From: Stenotrophomonas maltophilia
GTDB lineage: Bacteria; Pseudomonadota; Gammaproteobacteria; Xanthomonadales; Xanthomonadaceae
Length of the DNA: 32,879 nucleotides
Direction: 5' to 3'
Assembly (NCBI RefSeq): GCF_004684085.1
Contig: NZ_SRHZ01000071.1
Coordinates: 1 to 32,879, forward strand
Shown: one piece after another, positions 8,777-16,708 of the stretch
How positions within the stretch are numbered: position 1 is the first letter of the stretch
How the letters are laid out: each line of letters opens with the position of its first letter
Notes under the pieces: model-generated
Databases searched by the model: none
What the model was told of the DNA's origin: nothing
Seen by the model: the letters and a program-made list of their open reading frames with translations, nothing else
Program-made: the position numbers and the translations under genes

Positions 8777-9972
8777 TGGGTGTCCTCGGTGTTGTCCATG
8801 GCGAACGTGATCGGAATCTTCACCGCCGCTGCGACCGGTTTCCCATTCTTCATCGCCGGCCGATAGGTCCAGCTGCGCGCCGCAGCAATCGAGACAGCAT
8901 CGAACACACCCGGGTTGGTAGCGCTGAGCACCTGGACGTCAGTGAGATGGCCCTTGGCATCCACTTCCACGCGCAGGTTCACCACGCCTACCTGACGCTG
9001 CTCGATCGCAGATTTCGGATAGGACGGTGGCGGCATCTTGTCGACCTGGATCTCCCGATCCATGACGGGCCCTGCCGGGCCGGCCTCCACAGCGCCCTGG
9101 CTGGCCCAGGCCACTGCTCCCATTCCCACGCACAACCCGACCACCAGCACCTGCCCCGACACCCACGGCAATGCCTTCCGCTTGGACTGCTTCAACATGG
9201 CGATACGCTCCTTCAACACAGGTTGGCTGCGCCAAGGGCAGACCGACGGCGCAACCGGATGAACCAGCTGCGCTTTCAGCAGCGTGCTGGCGTAGAGGCC
9301 GCGCAGCGCAGGCTGCGGGGCCATGGTGCGGGCATCACAGGCCAACTCCTGGTCGCGCAGGAAGCGGCGTGCGGCCCATGGCACCAGCGGGTGGAACCAG
9401 AACGCCGCGCGCATCAGCAGCAGAGCGCCGTTGGCCCAGTGGTCGCCGTTGCGACGGTGGTTGCGCTCGTGCTGCAGGATCAGGCCCTGCTCCTGCGCAC
9501 TGAACTGCTGATCGAATTCCGGGCCGACCACGATGCGCGGGCACCACAGGCCCACCAGCGCGGGCAACCCCGGATCGCCGCTGGCCTGCCAGCTGCCATC
9601 CGTGCGTGGCGTCAGTTGACCCATTCGCCGTTCGAAACGACGTTGTGCGTGCAGGTCGCGCAGCAGGCAGATACCCGCGCCCAGTGCCCACAGCGCGAAC
9701 AACAGCCCGGCCCATGAAAGCGAATGCCCGGCCACGCTATCAAGGGCACCGGGCATCACTTTCAGCGGCAGCGTGGGCACCTGCTGCAACAGCGCAACCT
9801 GCGGCAACGGCAGCATCAGTGCCACCAGCAGCATCGGCAGCAGCCACCAGCTGCGATAGGCCAGCCCAGCGCCGCCCATCCGCACCAGCAACGGTCGCAT
9901 CACCGCCAGCAGGACCACGCCCACCGCCAGCCACAGGCTGGCCTGCCACAGTCCATCGAGCAGCTCAGTCAT
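8773..9972 (-). CDS. BlaR1-type M56 metallopeptidase with TonB C-terminal domain
   Basis: The product is 399 residues. Hydrophobic helices lie at about 12-28, 42-60, 85-105 and 272-290. The M56 zinc motif HERNH is at 168-172, with a downstream acidic ligand candidate E209 in DQELACD. After the last helix comes a periplasmic TonB-C domain (about 315-391: PPPSYPKSAIEQRQVG, VDAKGHLTDV, SWTYRPAMKNGKPV). Classical BlaR1 instead ends in a penicillin-binding sensor domain, so a beta-lactam signal is unlikely from this architecture. The adjacent BlaI-type repressor overlaps by 8 nt. By analogy with BlaR1, a periplasmic signal would trigger cleavage or loss of the repressor; the signal is unknown. Confidence 0.9.
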   Translation of the reverse strand: MTELLDGLWQASLWLAVGVVLLAVMRPLLVRMGGAGLAYRSWWLLPMLLVALMLPLPQVALLQQVPTLPLKVMPGALDSVAGHSLSWAGLLFALWALGAGICLLRDLHAQRRFERRMGQLTPRTDGSWQASGDPGLPALVGLWCPRIVVGPEFDQQFSAQEQGLILQHERNHRRNGDHWANGALLLMRAAFWFHPLVPWAARRFLRDQELACDARTMAPQPALRGLYASTLLKAQLVHPVAPSVCPWRSQPVLKERIAMLKQSKRKALPWVSGQVLVVGLCVGMGAVAWASQGAVEAGPAGPVMDREIQVDKMPPPSYPKSAIEQRQVGVVNLRVEVDAKGHLTDVQVLSATNPGVFDAVSIAAARSWTYRPAMKNGKPVAAAVKIPITFAMDNTEDTQ

Positions 9973-10330
9973 GGTCCAGCTCCTGGATCAGCTTCTTCAG
10001 TTCGGCGATGTCCTGCGCGCTCAACTGGCCGCGTTCGCTGAAGTGCGCGACCAGCGGTGCCACGCGCCCTTCAAAGACACGGCCGATGAAGTCCTGGCTC
10101 TGCGCTTCCACCCAAGCCTGGCGCTGCAGCAGCGGCCGGTACAGGTAGCGCCGGCCATCGCGCTCGGCGGCGATCGCGCCCTTGGTCAGCAGACGATTGA
10201 GCAGGGTCTTGATGGTCGGCTCGGCCCAGTCGCGGTGGGCCAATGCGGCCACTACTTCGTCGGCGCTACGCGGTGCCTGCTGCCACAGCACTTCCATCAC
10301 AACGGCTTCGGCTTCGCTGATCGGGGTCAT
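9965..10330 (-). CDS. BlaI/MecI-type transcriptional repressor
   Basis: The product is 121 residues, the normal BlaI/MecI length. A winged-helix DNA-binding domain occupies about residues 1-75 (MTPISEAEAVVMEVLW, EPTIKTLLNRLLTKG, RDGRRYLYRPL), and a C-terminal helical dimerisation segment follows. In this family the dimer represses its own operon until a partner M56 protease inactivates it. The gene is first in the operon and overlaps the M56 gene by 8 nt. Its promoter region contains three GTAATC half-sites that overlap the -10, which suggests autoregulation. No gene for a beta-lactamase is in the window. Confidence 0.92.
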   Translation of the reverse strand: MTPISEAEAVVMEVLWQQAPRSADEVVAALAHRDWAEPTIKTLLNRLLTKGAIAAERDGRRYLYRPLLQRQAWVEAQSQDFIGRVFEGRVAPLVAHFSERGQLSAQDIAELKKLIQELDHD

Positions 10331-10340
10331 GGTTTACATC

Positions 10341-10371
10341 CGTAATCGACGGTCCGATTACGCGCGTAATC
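10341..10371. promoter_or_regulatory. Candidate BlaI-type operator: three GTAATC half-sites
   Basis: CGTAATCG (10341-10348) and CGATTACG (10355-10362) form an inverted pair with a 6-bp spacer. The second half-site also takes part in a perfect 16-bp palindrome, GATTACGCGCGTAATC, at 10356-10371. The dyads cover the predicted -10 and start site of the repressor operon, as expected for a repressor. They also lie 78 bases before the divergent flavin reductase gene, which could be co-controlled. Confidence 0.75.
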
Positions 10372-10385
10372 AGATCGTCTGTCAA
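10357..10385 (-). promoter_or_regulatory. Promoter of the BlaI/M56/lipoprotein operon
   Basis: On the minus strand a perfect -35 hexamer TTGACA (10380-10385) is followed by exactly 17 bases and CGTAAT (10357-10362, 4/6 to consensus). The predicted start is near 10350, about 20 bases before the BlaI ATG. The -10 is inside the GTAATC dyads. Confidence 0.75.
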
Positions 10386-10448
10386 GCCCCTCGACTCCAG
10401 GTTCATCGCACCTGCGCCAGCATCGACCCTTCCCGCCTCTCGCCCCGG

Positions 10449-11006
10449 ATGAAAGCACTGCCCAAGAAGGACTTCCCGGTCGAGCAGGCCCGCCGCTTCC
10501 TCGAACCCGGCCCGATCGTGCTGGTCAGCACCGCCTGGCGTGGCCAGCGCAACCTGATGACGATGGGCTGGCACATGGTGATGGGCTTCTCGCCCTCGCT
10601 GGTCGCCACCTATCTGTGGGACGCGAACCACAGCCATGCGCTGGCGCGCGGCAGCGGCGAATGCGTGATCAACGTGCCGGGGGTGGAACTGCTGGCTACC
10701 GTGGTGGACATCGGCAATTGCAGCGGCCGCGAGGTCGACAAGTTCGCCCGTTTCGAGCTTGATGCGCTGCCCGCGCGCGAGGTCGGCGCGCCGCTGGTTG
10801 GGCAGTGCCATTCCTGCTTCGAATGCCGCCTGTACGACGACAGCCAGGTGGCGTCGAGCAACCTGTTCATCTGGGAGATCGTGCGCGCCCATGTTGCACC
10901 CCGGCCGAAGCTGCCGCGCACGGTGCACTACCGTGGCGATGGCCAGTTCATGGTGTCCGGCGCCGAAGTCTCGCGTCGACGGCGGTTCAAGCCCGACATG
11001 CTGTAA
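10449..11006 (+). CDS. Flavin reductase-like (FMN-binding split-barrel) protein
   Basis: The product is 185 residues. The N-terminal half (GPIVLVSTAWRGQRNLMTMGW, LWDANHSHALARGSGECVINVP) matches the flavin reductase domain, a split barrel that binds FMN and often supplies reduced flavin or acts on small substrates. Residues near 125-130 (CHSCFEC) hold three cysteines close together; a metal or redox role is possible but unproven. I chose the ATG at 10449 (MKALPKKDFP); no good Shine-Dalgarno precedes it. The CoA hydrolase gene starts 34 bases downstream on the same strand, so the two are probably one transcript, divergent from the BlaI operon. Confidence 0.85.
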   Translation: MKALPKKDFPVEQARRFLEPGPIVLVSTAWRGQRNLMTMGWHMVMGFSPSLVATYLWDANHSHALARGSGECVINVPGVELLATVVDIGNCSGREVDKFARFELDALPAREVGAPLVGQCHSCFECRLYDDSQVASSNLFIWEIVRAHVAPRPKLPRTVHYRGDGQFMVSGAEVSRRRRFKPDML

Positions 11007-11040
11007 TGCCAGCACTCCCCCACACGCAGGACCGCCGCGC

Positions 11041-12993
11041 ATGACCGAACACCTCACCGACCTGGACGCCGCCGTCGACTGGTTGTTTGCGCGCGTGGAC
11101 GGGCCGCTGCGGATCGGGGCACCACTGGCACTGGGCAAGCCGCACCGCCTGCTCAATGCGCTATACGCACGCGTCGAGCACGACCCATCGCGGCCGCTGC
11201 AGCTGTATACGGCACTGTCGCTGAACCCGCCGAAGGCGCGCGGCAACGGCCTGGAAGCGCGTTTCATGGCACCGTTCGCGGCCCGTCATTTCGGCGAAGA
11301 TTTCCCGCGCCTGGCCTATGCCGATGCGATCGCGCGCGACGCGCTGCCGGCACATGTGCAGGTGGAAGAGTTCTACATGCAGTCCGGCGCCCTGCTCGGT
11401 TCGCGGCAGGCGCAGTCCAGTTACACCAGCCTGAACTACACCCACGCCGCCGATGCCGTGGCTCAACGCGCGCCGCAGGTGATCGTGCAGAAGGTGGCGA
11501 TGCGGCCGGACGACCGACGGCTCTCGCTGTCGTGCAACAACGACATCACCCAGGACACGCTGGATGCGATCGCCGCACGTGGCCTGCCGCGCCCGCTGCT
11601 GATCGCCGAGATCGATCCGCAGCTGCCTTACCTGGGTGGCTCGGCCACGGTCGATGTGTCGTTCTTCGATCTGGTGATCACTCCGCCACCGCCGTATCCG
11701 GCGCTGTTTGGGCTGCCGCGGCAACCGGTCGGTGATGCCGACTACGCCATTGGCCTGTATGCCAGCACGCTGGTGCGTGACGGCGGCACCCTGCAGATCG
11801 GCATCGGCACGTTGGCCGATGCACTCAGCCATGCGCTGGTGCTGCGCCACACCGACAATGCGCGCTACCGCCGTGTGCTGCACGCACTGGACCCGCAGCT
11901 GGCCAGCCATCCGCTGGTGCAGGAAATTGGCGGACTGGAACCGTTCGAGGTGGGCCTCTACGGCTGCAGCGAGATGCTCAACGAGGGCTTCCGCCGGTTG
12001 GTGCAGACCGGGGTGATCAAGCGCAAGGTGCACGACGACCTGGCGCTGATGCAGCGCATCGAGAATGGCAGCACGCTGTCCATCGACCACGCCACCCTGG
12101 CTGCCGAAGGCGAGTACCTGCATGGCGCGTTCTACCTGGGCTCGCCGGAGTTCTACGAATGGCTGCGTACGCTGCCGGACGACGAATGCCGCGCGATCGG
12201 CATGCGCCGCATCAGCGAGATCAACCAGCTGTACGGCGGCAACGAGACGCTGGAGCGCCTGCAGCGTCGCCATGCCCGCTTCTTCAATTCCTGCATGATG
12301 GCCACCGCACTGGGCGCCGCCGTATCCGATGCGCTGGATGATGGACGCGTGGTGTCCGGTGTGGGCGGCCAGTACAACTTCGTGGCGATGGCACATGCCC
12401 TGCCGGAAGCACGCAGCGTGCTGATGTTCCGTGCCGCGCGCGATGACAAGGGCCGGCGCGAATCCAACGTGCGCTGGAACTACGGCCACACCACCATCCC
12501 GCGCCACCTGCGCGACATCTACCTCAACGAATACGGCATCGCCGATCTGCGCGGGCTGACCGACGAGGACTGCGTGCATGCGATGACCGCGATCACCGAA
12601 GCCCCGTTCCAGGGCGACCTGCAGCAGCAGGCGCATGCCTCGCGCAAACTGCTGGCGACCGCGCAACCGGATCCGGAGCGTCAGCAGCGCAATACCCCGC
12701 AGGCATTGGCGGCGGCACTGGCACCGTTCCGCGCCGATGGCAGCCTGCCCGACTATCCGCTGGGCAGCGACTTCAACGAGATCGAGCAGGTGCTGGTGAA
12801 GGCACTGGGCTGGCTGAAAGCCAACACGCAGACCCGCGGCGACAAACTGCGTACCGTCTGGGCCGCGCTGCGCCAACCGGCGGGCGACGGCGATGCGGTG
12901 TACCTGCAGCGCATGGGCCTGCAGGCGCCGAAGGAGTTTGCCGAGCGCCTGGACGCGCGCCTGCTGCGGCTGGCGCTGGCGCGCACCGCCTGA
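11041..12993 (+). CDS. Acetyl-CoA hydrolase/transferase family protein
   Basis: The product is 650 residues, longer than the roughly 450-500 of typical CoA-transferases, and belongs to the long acetyl-CoA hydrolase/transferase type. Recognisable motifs are DGGTLQIGIGTLADA (247-261), YGCSEMLNEG with candidate catalytic glutamate E311, and the C-terminal-domain motif SGVGGQYNF (439-447). In this family the glutamate forms a glutamyl-CoA thioester, and the reaction moves CoA between carboxylic acids or hydrolyses the acyl-CoA. The substrate cannot be told. About 150 residues after the core (roughly 500-650) form a helical C-terminal extension. The start is the ATG at 11041 (MTEHLTDLDAAV). It follows the flavin reductase gene closely. 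Confidence 0.88.
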   Translation: MTEHLTDLDAAVDWLFARVDGPLRIGAPLALGKPHRLLNALYARVEHDPSRPLQLYTALSLNPPKARGNGLEARFMAPFAARHFGEDFPRLAYADAIARDALPAHVQVEEFYMQSGALLGSRQAQSSYTSLNYTHAADAVAQRAPQVIVQKVAMRPDDRRLSLSCNNDITQDTLDAIAARGLPRPLLIAEIDPQLPYLGGSATVDVSFFDLVITPPPPYPALFGLPRQPVGDADYAIGLYASTLVRDGGTLQIGIGTLADALSHALVLRHTDNARYRRVLHALDPQLASHPLVQEIGGLEPFEVGLYGCSEMLNEGFRRLVQTGVIKRKVHDDLALMQRIENGSTLSIDHATLAAEGEYLHGAFYLGSPEFYEWLRTLPDDECRAIGMRRISEINQLYGGNETLERLQRRHARFFNSCMMATALGAAVSDALDDGRVVSGVGGQYNFVAMAHALPEARSVLMFRAARDDKGRRESNVRWNYGHTTIPRHLRDIYLNEYGIADLRGLTDEDCVHAMTAITEAPFQGDLQQQAHASRKLLATAQPDPERQQRNTPQALAAALAPFRADGSLPDYPLGSDFNEIEQVLVKALGWLKANTQTRGDKLRTVWAALRQPAGDGDAVYLQRMGLQAPKEFAERLDARLLRLALARTA

Positions 12994-13007
12994 GAATAGA
13001 GGTTTCC

Positions 13008-13066
13008 GGTAGCGCCGGGCCCTGCCCGGCGAGCATCTGATCCGCCGGGCAGGGCCCGGCGCTACC
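13008..13066. repeat. SMAG dimer, two inverted copies
   Basis: Two 24-nt units, each with a GGTAG head (GGTAGCGCCGGGCCCTGC...), face each other at 13008-13031 and 13043-13066 across an 11-nt spacer. The arms are exact reverse complements, and each arm is itself palindromic. It sits between the converging CoA hydrolase and tkt genes. Confidence 0.88.
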
Positions 13067-13071
13067 CAAAG

Positions 13072-13096
13072 AAAAGGCCGGCGTGCGCCGGCCTTT
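13072..13096. terminator. Bidirectional terminator between CoA hydrolase and tkt
   Basis: AAAGGCCGGCG and CGCCGGCCTTT (13073-13096) form an 11-bp stem. On the minus strand it ends in TTTTCTTT, and on the plus strand in TTTCCTT, so it can terminate both converging genes. The tkt stop is 24 bases away. Confidence 0.85.
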
Positions 13097-13119
13097 CCTT
13101 CATTGCATCGCGATGCTGC

Positions 13120-15117
13120 TTACAGCGACTTGGCGGCTTCCACCACGTGGGCGGTGGTGATGCCGAAGTGCTTGTACAGCTGATCAGCCGGGGCCGAGGC
13201 ACCGAAGGTGTCGATACCGATCACGGCACCGTCCAGGCCAACGAACTGGCGCCAGAAACCGGTGACGCCGGCTTCCACGGCCACGCGCTTGCGCACGGCG
13301 TTGGGCAGCACCGATTCACGGTAGGCTGCATCCTGGCGCAGGAACACATCGGTGGACGGCATCGAGACCACGCGGGTCTTGAGGCCGGCCGCGTCCAGCT
13401 GGGCCTTGGCTTCGGTGGCCAGCGAAACTTCCGAACCGGTGGCGATCAGGATCACGTCCGGGGTACCGGCGGCATCGGCCAGCACGTAACCACCGCGCTC
13501 GATCTGGGCGATCTGCTCGGCGCTGCGCGGCTGGTGCGGCAGGTTCTGGCGGCTGAACACCAGGCAGCTCGGGCCGTCCTGGCGGGTGATCGCGGCCTTC
13601 CAGCTCACCGCCGACTCGACCGCATCGCACGGGCGCCACACGTCGTTGTTCGGGATGTAGCGCAGCGAGGCCAGGTGCTCCACCGGCTGGTGGGTCGGGC
13701 CGTCTTCGCCCAGGCCGATCGAGTCGTGGGTATAGACGTGGATGGCGTGAGCCGGGATCAGCGCGCTCATGCGCACGCCGTTGCGGGCGTAATCGCTGAA
13801 CACCAGGAAGGTGGCGTCGAACGGAATGAAACCACCGTGCAGGGCCAGACCGTTGGCGATGGCGGTCATGCCGAACTCGCGCACGCCGTAATACACGTAG
13901 TTGGCGTTGGCGTCGTCGCTGGCGACCGACGTGCTGCCCTTCCACAGGGTCAGGTTGGAGTGCGCCAGATCGGCCGAGCCGCCGACGATTTCCGGCAGCA
14001 GCGGGGCGAAGGCTTCAATGGCCAGCTGCGAGGCCTTGCGCGAAGCGATCGTCGGGCCTTCCGCCGCCACCTGGGCGATGTAGGCATCGGCCTTGGCAAC
14101 GAAGTCGGCCGGCAGATCGCCGTGCGAACGACGGGTCAGTTCAGCCGCTTCGGCCGGGTACTGCGCAGCGTACTTGTCGAACTGCTGTTCCCACTCGGCC
14201 TGGCGCAGGGTGCCGGCGCCATTGGCGCGCCAGCCGTCGTAGATCGCCTGCGGGATCTCGAACGGACCGTATTCCCAGCCCAGCTGCTTGCGGGTGGCTT
14301 CCAGCTCGTCCTTGCCCAGCGGTGCGCCGTGGCTGGATTCCTTGCCCGCCTTGTTCGGCGAACCAAAACCAATGGTGGTGCGGCAGCAGATCAGAGTCGG
14401 CTTGTCGCTCTGCGACAGCGCGGCCTCGATGCCAGCCTTGATGCTTTCCGGGTCGTGGCCATCAACATCGCGGACCACGTTCCAGCCATAGGCCTCGAAA
14501 CGCTCCGGGGTGTTGTCGGTGAACCAGCCCTCGACGTTGCCGTCGATGGAGATGTGGTTGTTGTCCCAGAAGCACACCAGCTTGTGCAGGCCCCAGGTGC
14601 CGGCCAGCGACGCCGCTTCATGCGACACGCCTTCCATCAGGCAGCCATCGCCCATGAACACCCAGGTGCGGTGGTCGACCACTTCCAGTTCCGGGCGGTT
14701 GAAGCGCTGTGCCAGCAGCTTCTCGGCCAGCGCGAAGCCCACGGCATTGGCGAAACCCTGGCCCAGCGGGCCGGTGGTGGTTTCCACGCCCGGGGTCTCA
14801 TGGCGTTCCGGGTGGCCGGCGGTGTGGCTGCCCAGCTGACGGAACAGCTTCAGCTGCTCGATCGGCAGGTCATAACCGCTCAGGTGCAGCAGCGCGTACT
14901 GCAGCATCGAACCGTGGCCGTTGGACAGCACGAAACGGTCGCGGTTGAACCAGTGCGGATTGGTCGGGTTATGGCGGAGGTAGTCGTTCCAGAGGACTTC
15001 GGCGATGTCGGCCATGCCCATGGGCATGCCGGGGTGGCCGGACTTTGCGGTTTCAACCGCATCGGCGGCAAGGAAGCGGATGGCGTTGGCCAACTGGCGA
15101 CGGGTAGGCTGCGTCAT
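13120..15117 (-). CDS. tkt: Transketolase
   Basis: The product is 665 residues, the usual bacterial length. It transfers two-carbon ketol groups between pentose-phosphate sugars, using thiamine diphosphate. Visible motifs are SGHPG (H28), the ThDP motif beginning GDG (156-158) and ending in NNH (186-188), LSNGHGSML (H68), [16 protein letters not shown] in the pyrimidine domain, and a C-terminal domain after about residue 530. The start is the ATG at 15117 ([20 protein letters not shown]). There is no strong Shine-Dalgarno. It is monocistronic, with its own terminator. Confidence 0.97.
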   Translation of the reverse strand: MTQPTRRQLANAIRFLAADAVETAKSGHPGMPMGMADIAEVLWNDYLRHNPTNPHWFNRDRFVLSNGHGSMLQYALLHLSGYDLPIEQLKLFRQLGSHTAGHPERHETPGVETTTGPLGQGFANAVGFALAEKLLAQRFNRPELEVVDHRTWVFMGDGCLMEGVSHEAASLAGTWGLHKLVCFWDNNHISIDGNVEGWFTDNTPERFEAYGWNVVRDVDGHDPESIKAGIEAALSQSDKPTLICCRTTIGFGSPNKAGKESSHGAPLGKDELEATRKQLGWEYGPFEIPQAIYDGWRANGAGTLRQAEWEQQFDKYAAQYPAEAAELTRRSHGDLPADFVAKADAYIAQVAAEGPTIASRKASQLAIEAFAPLLPEIVGGSADLAHSNLTLWKGSTSVASDDANANYVYYGVREFGMTAIANGLALHGGFIPFDATFLVFSDYARNGVRMSALIPAHAIHVYTHDSIGLGEDGPTHQPVEHLASLRYIPNNDVWRPCDAVESAVSWKAAITRQDGPSCLVFSRQNLPHQPRSAEQIAQIERGGYVLADAAGTPDVILIATGSEVSLATEAKAQLDAAGLKTRVVSMPSTDVFLRQDAAYRESVLPNAVRKRVAVEAGVTGFWRQFVGLDGAVIGIDTFGASAPADQLYKHFGITTAHVVEAAKSL

Positions 15118-15205
15118 GGTTCTGTCGGAATCGGGAGGCGGCCGCGGACGTGCGGGCGGCCTATTGTCCCATAGTCGTCGGGCGGGGGGTCAGTTCACCT
15201 TGCCC

Positions 15206-15229
15206 GGTAGTGCCGGCCGCTGGCCGGCA
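15206..15229 (+). repeat. SMAG-type REP element
   Basis: GGTAG is followed by TGCCGGCC, GC and TGGCCGGCA, a compact palindrome with the GTAG head on the plus strand. It lies between the tkt start and the symporter terminator. Confidence 0.75.
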
Positions 15230-15258
15230 TTTCATGATCGCCGCCGGATTCCACATGT

Positions 15259-15303
15259 AAAAAGGGGTCGGAGCCCTTTCCGCAAGGAAAGGGCTCCGAC
15301 CCC
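15259..15303 (-). terminator. Very stable terminator of the DAACS symporter
   Basis: Arms of 18 bp (15264-15281 and 15286-15303) pair perfectly around a 4-nt loop (GCAA on the plus strand, TTGC on the minus). On the minus strand the stem is followed by five T residues (15263-15259). The stem begins 28 bases past the symporter stop. Confidence 0.85.
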
Positions 15304-15331
15304 GATCAGGTCGCCAGCAGTGGCTCCAGAC

Positions 15332-16651
15332 TCAGTCCTGCTTCGGACCCAGCGCCGGGCCGTCGTGGCCCTCGCCCTTGGCCACCAGCGTGGTCAGGGC
15401 CAGGTCGCCGGTCACGTTCAGCGCGGTACGGCACATGTCCAGGAAGTGGTTCACGCCCAGGATCAGGCCGATGCCCAGCGGGTTCACGCCGACCATCGCG
15501 CAGATCATCGCCACCACCGGCAGCGAGCCGGACGGCACACCGGCGGTACCGATGCCACCCAGGATGCAGACCGCCATCACCATGATCTGCTGGCCGATGC
15601 TCAGGTCCACGCCGAAGAACTGGGCGAGGAAGATCACCGTCACGCCCTCGAACAGCGCGGTGCCGTTCTGGTTGGCGGTGGCGCCCACGGTCAGCACGAA
15701 GCGCGACACGCGCTGCGGCAGGCCCATCTGGTCGGCCACGCGCAGCGCGGTCGGCAGCGTGGCGTTGCTGGACGCGGTGGAGAACGCCATCACCGTGGCC
15801 TCCTGGGTCTGGCGGAAGAACGCCAGCGGCGAACGGCCGGACAGCCACACGGCCGTACCGTAGGTCACCACCATGTGCAGGCCCAGTGCCAGCACCACCA
15901 CGCCCACGTAGGCACCGAGGCGGATGATCAGGTCGAAGCCGAACAGCGCAGCCAGGTTGAACATGAAGCAGGCCACCGCGTACGGCGCCAGGCGGATGAC
16001 CAGGTTGATCAGGGTCATCGAGATTTCGAACACGCCTTCGATGGCGCGGCGCAGCGGGGCGACCTTCTCGTTGTCGGTCAGCACCATGCCGATGCCGAAC
16101 ATCAGCGCGAAGAACATCAGCGACAGGATCGCGCCGTTGTCCGATGCCGCCTGCAGCACGTTGCTCGGCACGATCGACAACAGCATGTCCATGCCCTTCG
16201 GCGTGCCATGGATGCCGGCGACGATTTCCTTGCTGCGCTCGGCGTTCTCCGACAGCATCATCGCGGCGACCTGCGGATCCACGCCGGCACCCGGCTTGAG
16301 CAGGTTGACCAGCACCAAGCCGATGCCTACGGCAATGCCGGACAACAGCACGGTGTAGGCCAGCGTCTTCCAGCCGATGCGGCCAAGGGCGCGGATGTCG
16401 CCCATCTCCGACACGCCCATGATCAGCGCCGAGAAGATCAGCGGCACGATCAGCATGAAGATCAGGTTGAGGAACAGGCCCGACGCCGGGGTGGTGATGT
16501 AATCCATGACCCACTTGGCACCGGTCTGCAGACCTTCGACGCTGCCGCCCAGGGCGTGCACGATCAGTCCCAGGACCAGGCCGATTGCAAAGCCGATGCC
16601 CATCTTCCAATGCAGGGGCAACTTCTTCTTGTCGGCAGCAGCTGCTGTCAT
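15332..16651 (-). CDS. Dicarboxylate/amino acid:cation symporter (DAACS, glutamate/C4-dicarboxylate type)
   Basis: The product is 439 residues with eight transmembrane helices and two re-entrant hairpins. Hairpin 1 has STASSNATLP (about 291-300). The TM7 metal/substrate motif is NQNGT (327-331), and hairpin 2 is GIGTAGVPSGS (366-376). In TM8, DMCRTALN puts D405, R408, T409 and N412 at the same spacing as the substrate-binding residues of GltPh, so an acidic substrate (glutamate, aspartate or a C4-dicarboxylate) is likely. NQN in place of the common NMD is a small deviation. GAGGAAA lies before the ATG at 16651. The gene is monocistronic. Confidence 0.92.
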   Translation of the reverse strand: MTAAAADKKKLPLHWKMGIGFAIGLVLGLIVHALGGSVEGLQTGAKWVMDYITTPASGLFLNLIFMLIVPLIFSALIMGVSEMGDIRALGRIGWKTLAYTVLLSGIAVGIGLVLVNLLKPGAGVDPQVAAMMLSENAERSKEIVAGIHGTPKGMDMLLSIVPSNVLQAASDNGAILSLMFFALMFGIGMVLTDNEKVAPLRRAIEGVFEISMTLINLVIRLAPYAVACFMFNLAALFGFDLIIRLGAYVGVVVLALGLHMVVTYGTAVWLSGRSPLAFFRQTQEATVMAFSTASSNATLPTALRVADQMGLPQRVSRFVLTVGATANQNGTALFEGVTVIFLAQFFGVDLSIGQQIMVMAVCILGGIGTAGVPSGSLPVVAMICAMVGVNPLGIGLILGVNHFLDMCRTALNVTGDLALTTLVAKGEGHDGPALGPKQD

Positions 16652-16708
16652 GCGCGGGTTTCCTCGAAAAATGAATGCACTCTAACAAAGCGCGCAAGCG
16701 GCGCCGGT

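Noticed and set aside
8773..10330. Beta-lactam-responsive blaR1-blaI pair
   Set aside because: The M56 protein lacks a penicillin-binding sensor domain, and no beta-lactamase gene is near.
11161..12876. Long minus-strand frame antisense to the CoA hydrolase
   Set aside because: It is a mirror of codon bias; the sense gene carries clear family motifs.
13147..15174. Long plus-strand frame antisense to tkt (about 675 codons)
   Set aside because: Composition is rich in His, Arg and Gln with no domain, and tkt on the other strand has all its motifs.
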